Source: Euborellia annulipes
Lineage: Eukaryota > Arthropoda > Insecta > Dermaptera > Anisolabididae
Direction: 5' to 3'
Assembly: GCA_023213315.1 (NCBI GenBank)
Contig: JAKCPI010014339.1
Coordinates: 1-64,000, forward strand
Length of the DNA stretch: 64,000 nucleotides
Shown here: positions 55,326 through 64,000 of the stretch, piece by piece
How positions within the stretch are numbered: the stretch's first letter is position 1
Layout of the letters: every line of letters starts with the position of its first letter
Made by a program: the position numbers and the translations under genes
The notes under the pieces: generated by a model
What the model was told of the DNA's origin: nothing
Database searches by the model: none
What the model saw: only the letters and a program-made list of their open reading frames with translations

Positions 55326-57319
55326 CTCCATCACTATTAATACAATAGTTTGAAGTTGGTTCCAAGCTCAAGGGAGTTTTCAATTAAATATAATAAAAAG
55401 TTTACTTGTTTTTAAGTAAACTCTTCGAAATCTTTAAGTAATTGAAAGAAGCTTTTACCTTTCATTAATAAAAATTTTTTGTCCTCATCTTCCCATATAT
55501 ATTAAAGAGTTTACTAGGACTTTGTTTCCTGCAAAGTAGGCAATTCTAATGAATAAGAAATTCTTTTTGTTGATCAATTGTGATCTAATCTAAGAGTTCT
55601 TCTTTAATCTAAAAGCTCTTATAAATACAACCAAATAGAGGATAAGTGATTGCCTAGGACTTGTATTTAGGCGATCTATACAATTACTTTTTTAATTGAA
55701 TAGTATAATATCTTTTTATAGAGAGCTTTTGTATGTTGTATTTCCCTTTTGCAGCTAAAATAAATGTTATTTGAAATATTACTAACTAGTTATTTCCTTA
55801 ATACTTTCCTTAGTCATTATATCTTTTTCGGCATGTTATGACGTCTTCTCATTATGACTCAAGTTCGATCTAAGAAGTCCTCTGCGTTTCAACCATCTCT
55901 CTGGCGACAATCCACTTCTTCTTTTACCAGATGATGGTTTTCGAACCTATGGCCTCAAAATTGAAATATATGTATCTTCGCCGTTGCTAAAAAGGCGTTT
56001 CTTTGCTTGGATTCTTCTAAGATGATCTCGTCCGTCTTGCCACCTCCGCCAAGAATACATATCCAATGCAGCTATCTAATTTCTTCCGATTGTATAGAAG
56101 AGTGCTGCCATGTTTCCATCTTCATTATTTTTGTTATGATTATTCCAAATCTTGTTAAAGTGGTTGATCGTAACTTTTCTAGTTAGATCTTTCTCTTTAG
56201 GGTTCATTCAAATAGGTAAACACATTTTTAGTTGTTTTAGACGCTCCAATCACTTGTCATCAAAAATAAACAAATGTGCTTACTTAAAAATTGAATAGCA
56301 CCTTATATCCTTAAACTCATTTGTTATTTATTAGAAATCCTAGATAGTTGAATTCTGAGACCACCTAATCTATTAAATAAATTACCGTTTTAAATTCTTA
56401 CATTTTTCCTGCCTTACATGATATTGAAAATTTTATCTCAAATGAAAACAAGTACAAATAAATTACGACACAATCATAAATTTAAAGTCTATAATTTATA
56501 TGCATATTATAACTTGTCTTTAATTAAATACAAGATAACAAAGTTATTCATAAATATGTTAAATAAACCAAATCTTATTGCTTAAAATAAATTCAAGATA
56601 AAATAATCAGCACGTGATTCAATATACTTTTTTTTTTTTTTTTTGTAAACAAATTAGGCCTAAATTATTTGCAAACATCCAGAGATGATATTCTCCTTGT
56701 TGATCAAATAGAAAATGAAGATTGCAGGCAAGATTCTGTTCCCAGAGCTTAAATATCTAGTCATGGCTTGGGTCCCATGGGGGAGGGGAGGTTGAACCCC
56801 AAAACACCCCTCCCCCCCGTGGGTACGCCTATGACTGTTATTATCACATAACAATTAAAGAAATTGAAAATTTTTCCTTTATTTTGTTATTATATAAATA
56901 AATTAAATAAAATTAATTTCATATTTATATAGTTACTTAATTGATAAAAAATTTTAATCCTCATTTTGAATTTAACAATAAAACATTTATTATTTTATTT
57001 AATTAATTTAAAATTAAATATTTAATAGATTTTATATAAGTCTTGCGTTAGCTCTATGACCTTAAAAGTGTATAAAAAAATTTTAAGATAAAAAATTTGG
57101 ATTGTCTCCATGTAAAGTTAAATTTTTATAATATTTTGATAAGTCATGTTTATCATAATTTTTTTTTAATATCTACATATATATGCGCAAGTACCGCAAT
57201 ATCTATATTTCTGCTAAATGGTCAATTAAAAAAAAAATGGTAAAATTTCCTATTGATTAAAATTTAAATGACAGATTAAGATTATTTCAAATTCATGTAT
57301 TTTTTAAGTAGTATAAACA

Positions 57320-57478
57320 CGAAGCTGTGTGATGCGTCAAATACATTATATGATAATTTGTCGCATGGTATATCTGAATTTTGAATCATAGCTTTCAACA
57401 TTCACGTTGAAAAATGAATTCAATGGAAGCTCGTCATTTAAAATTTGGCTACACCATGCGACAAACTATAATGGTACT
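57320..57478. repeat. Imperfect inverted repeat
   Basis: ATAATTTGTCGCATGGTAT at ~57352 and ACACCATGCGACAAACTAT at ~57451 are inverted, with weaker pairing toward the centre. It is non-coding and could be a worn MITE. Confidence 0.45.
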
Positions 57479-58059
57479 TCCAAAGCTGATATGTTTTTGT
57501 ATTCCTGGCCACATTTTGATTTCTAAAATATTCCTTAATTATCTGTTTTCTTTTAAATTTTAATAAATTTTATAATGTAAATTTTATCCCTTTTTTTTAA
57601 ATTAACCATTTAGGCAATATTTGAAATATATGCCCAAACCTGCTCTTATAGTTGTTTCTAACTTTTTTTTATTAATATAACTTAAATTTTATTAATTTTA
57701 AAAAGCCTACCAAAAAATCTATTTATAATAATAAATGAATTACTGAAACCAAATATGAATTGAAAACTTTAATTAAGATTTTTCATTAAAGTCGGATAGG
57801 ATCCTATTTTGAAAGAAGGCAGTTCTTTGGCTATATTCCAAGGGGCAGAGAAAATACTTAATTAGTTCATAAGAATAATTAATTACAACGTTAGACGATC
57901 GATATCTTTATCCATTTTGTTTCTAATAGAAAAATTACTGCTTTTTTACTGGATTCTAAATGATTAATATTTTTTCTATCTAAGACCTTCCTTATTATTT
58001 GTTAATTTAAAGCGAGATTAATACGAAACTGCAAATTTGACAAGTAGGCATGACCAATA

Positions 58060-58640
58060 TTTTTGTACAAGCATGCACAAATACCCTTCGGCACCATTCG
58101 GTACAAGCATGCTTGTACAAGCATTAGTTTGTACCGGAAATCAGCCAATAATGTCTAGTTTGGACGACGAGGCGCTTGCTAAATTTCTTCTGTACCACTG
58201 CCTGAGTGACGAGATGCTTCTACTTTTCTCTTTTCTCTCCTCTAATTGGTTCTAAATGAATTTATTTCTAGATTTTGGTAACCTCATATCCTTGAGCGTT
58301 TTTTCCAATTAGTCTAAATTTAATATATGCTGTCTCCTTCTTCGCCTTATTATGAAAATCTGATGACTTAATTCGTCAATAATATTGCAAATAAAATCTT
58401 CAAATAATTTTCTGTGAGCTTTCTTCAGGTTGCAATACATGATGATTAATTCAAGCCATAGGACTGTCGTATGCTTGTACAAGCCACATCTACACACGTT
58501 TCGTTTCGCTTGCACAAATACGCTTGTGCTGATTCAAACTCAATCTATCAACAAGCTGCTTGCACAGTTAAAATGCTTGCGCTAAATTTTCCTATAGACA
58601 CTACAGTTTATTTGTACAATAATATTAGTCATGGATGCTT
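58060..58640. other. Cluster of GCTTGTACAAGC-like motifs
   Basis: The palindrome GCTTGTACAAGC occurs at ~58108, with close variants at ~58066 (TTGTACAAGCATG), 58098 (GGTACAAGCATG), 58470 (ATGCTTGTACAAGCC), 58508 (GCTTGCACAAATACGCTTG) and 58556 (CTGCTTGCACAG). Short open frames at 58037-58255 and 58471-58839 cross the cluster, but I recognise no protein. It could be a worn transposon with such motifs as binding sites. Confidence 0.35.
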
Positions 58641-60693
58641 GTCCAGTTTGCAGTTAGGCGAGTTTATTCCCTGGGCGAGTGGCCCGCTTTGTGAGTTGGC
58701 CATTTGGCTTGCCTATCTTCCAGGCAACAAATGGAACTTATGCGCCCCTTATTTTCTCATAATTCAACCACTTCGTTTAATTTTTTTCAATGAAATTCCC
58801 ATCTGCAACTGTTATTTTGAATTATCTCTTTCTTTCTAAGGTTATAAAGGTTAATCGGGCATCTTCACTTGCTATCTTCTTTTTCTAAATTCCATTCTAT
58901 TTCATTCATTAATGAATCAAGCATTAATTAATTTAAATGAAATCGTCAACAGTCTTATCAGTTGTAATTGAAACGGGTTTCAACTGGAATCTAAAAAAAA
59001 AATTCTTAAAAATGAATTTTACTATTAATTATATAAAGATGACTAAATAGGAAAAAAAACATGTCACAAACACGTGTAGATTGTTGAAAAGAAAAAAATA
59101 ATGAATAAATAATAGAGAATGTTATCACAAAAAATAGTTTACTTTCTCCATTCTTTAAGAAAACTTATTTAATCTCAGAAAGAAAGAGAAAAAGACATTT
59201 TCTTATAATAGATTTTTTTTGTTGATTATGTTTTAAACTAGATAAGGGTAGGTTTTATGTCAAATGATCATTTTTCCCTAATGGAACTCAGCTCCCTGGC
59301 ACATACTGGGAAGGGAAATTGCCTTCGAATAACAATATACTATACACGTATAAATTCTTAATTTATGCCTTGCTTTTTTTATTAACTTCTCCAGAGCTCT
59401 CCTCTACTGCATGTACAGATGTTATATGTTAACATCTCCGCAGTAATTAACCACAAATTAGAAAATAGTTAAATAAAATAAAAGAAGGGGTAGTTAATAC
59501 TAGATGAGGGGTGTACACCCCCTACCACGATCCCCAATCTCCCTCTTAGCTGATGTTGCAATGACTAGTCAGTTTTCTATATCATTTTTTAAAAAAACAA
59601 AAATAAATCCTACATTTTAAACAAATTGAGAAAGGTTTTTTTAATTATTTCTTCTAAAATAATTTTTTTTATATAATAAACCCCTCATATTTCTATTTTT
59701 TATGGATCCATTTTTTCTAATTTATCTTTAATTAACATCAAATAATTGATATTTAAATGTATATTAAGAAATATTTAATTTAATATGAAGAATGGTATAT
59801 AGTCCCATTGAATTTAATAGCAAGCAAAATAAAGGAGCTGCCACTGACGTCAGAGCTCAAGCAGCCGAAAAAAAACGAATTCGCCCGAGGCCAGATCGAG
59901 CCCAACTAGTCTATTCGAAATTTCTTGATTGTTAATAGATGGCAGGCAAACTTGACATTTTTTTTCCACTTAGGAAAAAAAAATTGTTTCTCAATTCCTT
60001 CATTTTATTATACATTGGGGAAATAGATCCAGTTTAATTATATATTTTCTCTTTCATATATAAACAATAATTAAAATTATATTTGAATTTTTAATTAAAA
60101 ACTCCAAACAATTTCAAATTAAAAATTATTTGTTGTATGTAGAAGGGGTTAGTATTTTTTTTTTTATTATAACATACATTTGTTTTAATAAAACAAAACA
60201 ACAACTATTTATTTAAATATTAATAATTTATAATGAGAATTCCACCAAATAAAATTATATTACATAATTAGTTTTTAATTCTTTTTTTTTTTTTTTGCGA
60301 TTTTCAATAGCAATTTAGGTAGTTATATATCCTTAACTTTTACTCCTTCGTCATTTTATTTTTCGAACTTTTAATTTAATTAAATTTCTTGTTTCAATTA
60401 TAAGAACAAAATTCCATTGTAAAACAAATTCTTATTCTAATTGAATTGAACTTTTTAAGTAGTATTATATTAAAACTTGCTTCTTTCCACATTGATTGGT
60501 TAAAAAACATGATCTTAAAGTGTACATTTAAGATTTTTTTAAGATGCAGTAAACTTTTTATATCCTTAAAAAAAACTTGGTTGTCAATGCAATATAAAAT
60601 AATTCATCACTTCTCACTCTATTGATATAATCCAACTGAATTTTTAAAATATAACTTCATTAATTTAATTTATCGTTTCTTTTTTTTGTTTAG

Positions 60694-60911
60694 AATTACA
60701 TTCTGTGGCATCACAATGAAAAACTACGTGGAAGCGAATATATCGCATAAATCGCATACAACTGTTAAATATGCAATGAAAATGCTGAGTTCAAGCTCTG
60801 AGACAATCATCTTTATGTTCCTCGGCGTGGCGACTGTTAACGATTCACATGATTGGAACACTTGGTTTGTCATCCTCACCATCGCGTTCTGCTCCGTCTA
60901 CCGAACAATAG
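60694..60911 (+). CDS. Nhe: Na+/H+ exchanger, coding exon 5, followed by a GC donor
   Basis: Acceptor TTGTTTAG|A completes Ala359. It encodes residues 359-431 plus one base. [17 protein letters not shown] and the following [14 protein letters not shown] (E395) are diagnostic NHE segments, and [17 protein letters not shown] ends the exon. The reading frame and the family sequence put the boundary after G60911, where the intron begins GCAAGC rather than GT. No in-phase GT alternative lies nearby, and read-through meets a stop after nine codons. GC-AG introns are a known minor class, usually with an otherwise strong donor. An error in the base call is the alternative. Confidence 0.93.
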
Positions 60912-61599
60912 GCAAGCAAAAAAATAATCATACTTATTAAAATAATTTATCTTTCTCTGACTGACGGGGGGTCACTTTTCCAAGTTTTTTTTTTCTAATG
61001 CAAAACATTTATATTTGAATAGACTAATATTTTACTTTCATTTAAGGTTTATATTAATACAAGCCCACATCTCCACCTTTTATTTATTTATTTTGAATTC
61101 TAGATAAACAACATTTTCTATTTCTAAACTATTCTTTTCAATCTGTGTTTATATAAAAACAAAAAGCAATATTCTTAAGAATAGAAAGTTTCTAAAGTTA
61201 TATGTTTTCAGATCTAAATATTTTGAAAAAATTCCAATATTTTTAAGGAGGCAAGCCTGTGGATTACGGAGTCCGAAGTCTCAACACGACTCGGGCTCGA
61301 ATCCAGTTTGCTGCAAATAATTCAAACATTGGCGAAGTCTCCTCTTAGGATAGAAAAGTGGGAAAAAAATCTCATCTCACAGACACAAAGGACCCAATTT
61401 GATGTGGCCTAAGTGCCTTAAAAATGAGGATTACTGCCTCATAAAATTCATCCATCCAAAACTCCGATCGACATTTCGTTTCTTTTACTAGTTTTGAAAA
61501 GCCAAAGCTCCTAAACGTCGGCTATTTATTTAGTAATAGTTTTTAATAAAGATCTGCATACTTATAATCTCGAATAGTAGACCGTGGCTGTAGCTGATA

Positions 61600-61840
61600 T
61601 CTTAAATAAGGGAAGAAGATGCCGCCAATAATTGAGCCTCTATTTAATGATTAAATGAATTTATACTTTTTTAGGAACGTTTCGGCTGGGATCCACCCTG
61701 CCATCTTCAGCTCTATTTTTTGTATAACAATTTGAATATGCTCTTTGAAGATGACAGGGTGGATCCCAGCCGATACGTAATAATAAAGTGTTTAATTATT
61801 AAATAGAGGCTCAATTGTTGGATGCATCCTCTTTCCTTAT
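61600..61840. mobile_element. Foldback pair with hammerhead motifs
   Basis: CAATAATTGAGCCTCTATTTA at the left and TAAATAGAGGCTCAATTGTTG at the right are inverted. Minus 61672-61713: GAG, CTGAAGA, T, GGC(AGGGTGGATCCCA)GCC, GAAA, CGTT. Stem II is long and pairs well, but stem I is weak and the cleavage site is UU. The plus copy near 61745-61787 keeps TTGAAGATG...CCAGCC with a broken GAAA (GATA). Confidence 0.6.
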
Positions 61841-61966
61841 TTAGCATACTTAAGAAATTTAATATTAATTACATCAATCATCGCAGATTATCCAGATTCA
61901 CATTAGTCATTAGATCTTTGGAAGTATACTTAATCCCACATAAAACGGCTGAAAAGGTATTGGGTC

Positions 61967-62149
61967 TTGCAGATACCTGATGCTTACGACGCCGCACAAG
62001 GCGAACATTTGCATGTTTTAGAAATGATTCTTTCCCGACAGTTTAGTTACTCTTCGTCGATGTTCCAGCAGCCTATTCAGGGAGACGGAATTGTGATGTT
62101 TTCGCGTGCTCTATTGGATGCTTCCCGATGCCTTTCGAACAATTTTTAG
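61967..62149 (+). other. Short open frame in intron 5, unrecognised
   Basis: It follows a CTTGCAG, and the segment 61970-62140 is less AT-rich than its surroundings. The frame runs 60 codons without an ATG start. It cannot be an exchanger exon, because exons 5 and 6 join exactly across the conserved VYRTIG-VILLT segment. It may be a decayed transposon piece; GAAAAG..ATTGGGTCTTGCA also occurs near 14080. Confidence 0.25.
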
Positions 62150-62858
62150 ATTAAAAAAATCAGATTATTTTTAATAAAAATAAGCCCACTCAGATATTAC
62201 ATTGTAAACCCCCTCTCCTTTCAACGCTTTGGCAATTTAACATATAATATTGAAAAAGATTACTCAATTGATTTTTTTCCCGACTTTCAACACCCACAAA
62301 CTTTTTTGACATTGATACTTTTGATAAGATCTCTACAGAATAAACTTTTTCACTCGACGAGTTAATTTTTTATTTATTGGAAATTTTTATGTTGTTCGAT
62401 TAACAAAAAAAAAAGATATCTATTATTATTATTGACTTATTAACAAAATTAAATTAGAAAAAAAAAACAATAATGAAAGTAAATATTAATAATCAATCAC
62501 TTTTTATCAAAAATCAATAAAACTATTTATTAATATTAAAAATATGAATCTAGTTGCTGGTAATTTAGTTATTCAATATAAAACTCAGCTAACAATTTCT
62601 CTTAAAAAATTTAATTCACTGTTTGAATGAAAATTTTTTAGGAGTAAATGAAAACAAAATCTGATTTTAAATTAAATAAAACCTTTAATCCATTTAACAT
62701 TTCTTTTTTCATTTTTTTTTTAATTAAACCCATATGTTGAATGAAAATTAATATATTTATTTTACTAATAAAAAAGATTTCATGCATGATTTTTTATAAA
62801 CCAATAAAATATTTGAAATTTTCTTCACTAACATTCTTTTATTTTCTTATTTATTTAG

Positions 62859-63061
62859 GTGTGATTTTACTGACAGCAGTGGCAAATCGATTTCGTCTTC
62901 ATAAGCTCAATACTGTTGAGAAATTTGTCATGTCTTATGGTGGACTTCGTGGTGCAGTTGCCTTTGCACTTGTTTTGCTCATCAATCCCAAGCACGTCAA
63001 ATTACAGCCCATGTTTGTCACCACCACCATCGCCGTCATCTATTTCACTGTCTTCTTCCAG
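62859..63061 (+). CDS. Nhe: Na+/H+ exchanger, coding exon 6 (end of the membrane domain)
   Basis: Acceptor TTATTTAG|GT completes Gly432. It encodes residues 432-499. VILLTAVANRFRLHKLN leads to the NHE signature SYGGLRGAVAFAL (R462), and MFVTTTIAVIYFTVFFQ (to residue 499) is the last helix of the transport domain. Donor CAG|GTAAAA, phase 0. The next exon should start with the GLTIKPL-type sequence and the cytoplasmic regulatory tail; I do not find it before 64000, so the gene continues to the right. Confidence 0.95.
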
Positions 63062-64000
63062 GTAAAATTTATTAATCCAAGTTTGAATCGAATCATATGA
63101 AAGTGAACTAAAACCATCATCAATCATTTATTCAGTATAAAATTCTCTCTTCCATTTATCTTATTAATTAATTAAGGGGCTTCAGGACACATTGAGTCCG
63201 AAACTACAGAGGCATTTGAAAGTATTTTTTATTCGGTTTATTTAAATTCGTGAGTATTTTACCTAATAGAATGCTTTTTATTTAATTACGATTAATTAAA
63301 AAATATTTTTTTTATATTTATAGAAAATGCAAAAAAAAACTTTATATGAAAAGTGTATTTTTTGTTTAATTAAAAATGTAAAAATCATTAATATCCAACT
63401 TATAATAATTAAATAAAGTGGTGACCAAGTCAAAAAATAAATTTCGTATCTATTAAAAAATAATCGGGCCCCCGGGCTTGGCGTAGTTAGTAGCGCTCCT
63501 ACCTTGTATACCAAGGGTCGGGGGTTCGGATCCCAGGCAGTCCGATGATTTTATTTAAGCTATTTGGATACCAAATGGCTTAAATAGAAATGCCTGGACC
63601 CCCAATAGATATTATCATATATAACGGTTATCGTAAAGTCTTATATGGCCTAAGATGCCGTAAAAGACTGGGTGTGTGCGAATGTGAGTGTGAATGGGAA
63701 AAAGTGTGAGTGTTTAAAAAAAAATAAATAAATGGCCAAATAGTTCAACTCTCTTGCAAAAAAAAGGCTAGTCTAACAGCCGGCATTATCAGATCACCTA
63801 TCGGCCTATATTTATATAATTTGATGCTATTATAAATGATATATAATCATATTATAAACTATTCATTATTAAAAGATCAACGAAAATCAAACAAATACAT
63901 GAGATAAAATATAGTCCTCCTACCATCCTGCCATCTGTTGGCAAATTTTCGGAATAGTTGGGTTTTTTGGTTAAATTTTTAAGACCCCTAACGCCATCTT
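63062..64000 (+). other. Intron 6 of the exchanger gene, incomplete
   Basis: It starts GTAAAA and runs off the window. It contains the SINE at 63466. The remainder is AT-rich with nothing recognised. Confidence 0.8.
63466..63729 (+). mobile_element. tRNA-derived SINE, full length
   Basis: Head GGGCTTGGCGTAGTTAGTAGCG, B box GGGTTCGGATCCC, body with ATTTGGATACCAAATGGC, AACGGTTATCG and AAGTCTTATATGGCCTAAG, tail GTGTGTGCGAATGTGAGTGT, then an A-rich end. It is in the same orientation as the host gene. Confidence 0.8.

Larger units (their letters stand above)
54862..60693 (+). other. Intron 4 of the exchanger gene (5.8 kb, phase 2)
   Basis: GTGAGT...TTTTGTTTAG. Apart from the foldbacks at 55045 and 57320 and the TTGTACAAGC cluster at 58060, I see mostly AT-rich sequence in 55340-57310, 57490-58030 and 58640-60690. 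Bases 59810-59935 are GC-richer and may be a fragment of an old repeat. Confidence 0.9.
60912..62858 (+). other. Intron 5 of the exchanger gene (GC-AG, 1.9 kb, phase 1)
   Basis: GCAAGC...TTATTTAG. It holds a tRNA-like fragment at ~61250-61320 (GGCTCGAATCC B-box-like), the foldback at 61600 and the unexplained frame at 61967. Nothing else is recognised in 60960-61240 and 62160-62850. Confidence 0.85.

Noticed and set aside
63172..63250. Candidate exon 7 starting AAG|GGGCTTCAG
   Set aside because: It would read GLQDTLSPK..., which does not match the GLTIKPL-type continuation expected after VFFQ, and it hits a stop after about 22 codons.

Overview
This is a 64-kb piece of an AT-rich, intron-rich animal genome, most likely an arthropod. 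Support for this comes from an arthropod-style core promoter (TATA box plus a TCAGTC initiator), an insect-type Ty1/copia element, tRNA-derived SINEs and many Penelope-type hammerhead repeats. I cannot tell crustacean, chelicerate and insect apart from sequence alone. The only host gene I can support is a plasma-membrane type Na+/H+ exchanger (SLC9A/NHE family) on the + strand. Its promoter is at about 6838-6874. Six coding exons (7039-7396, 45015-45278, 49900-50096, 54605-54861, 60694-60911, 62859-63061) join in frame into 499 residues: signal peptide, short extracellular segment and essentially the whole membrane transport domain. The cytoplasmic regulatory tail lies beyond the right edge. 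Exon 5 ends in a non-canonical GC donor, and a 27-codon upstream ORF ends 2 nt before the main ATG.

Layout: 1-6837 is upstream, repeat-filled sequence (a 1.36-kb foldback with tRNA-like ends, a SINE, a Tc1/mariner-like MITE and a 600-bp dispersed repeat). 6838-7396 is promoter, 5'UTR and exon 1. 7397-45014 is a 37.6-kb first intron, mostly transposons: a complete copia retrotransposon with identical LTRs inserted antisense (24160-28524), a 999-bp hAT-type element with 8-bp target duplication, MITEs, SINEs and foldbacks. 45015-64000 holds exons 2-6 separated by 2-6 kb introns with the same repeat families.

The most interesting signal is a set of about fifteen dispersed loci, mostly inverted pairs, carrying hammerhead ribozyme motifs. 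They show CTGANGA, one spare base, a stem II hairpin, GAAA, then a self-complementary ACGT (or ATAT) ending in a UH cleavage site, with a short stem I. Stem I and stem II sequences differ between copies but remain paired, which is covariation. This matches the known class of hammerhead variants with reduced stem III that accompany Penelope-like retroelements and are thought to cleave as dimers. One copy (16123-16345) is a clean insertion with an 11-bp target duplication. No reverse transcriptase for these repeats is present, so they are non-autonomous or truncated copies.

Limits: all calls were made by eye. Repeat boundaries are good to a few bases where a target duplication is given and to roughly 10-30 bases elsewhere. 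Exons were placed by reading frame, splice sites and recalled NHE family motifs.
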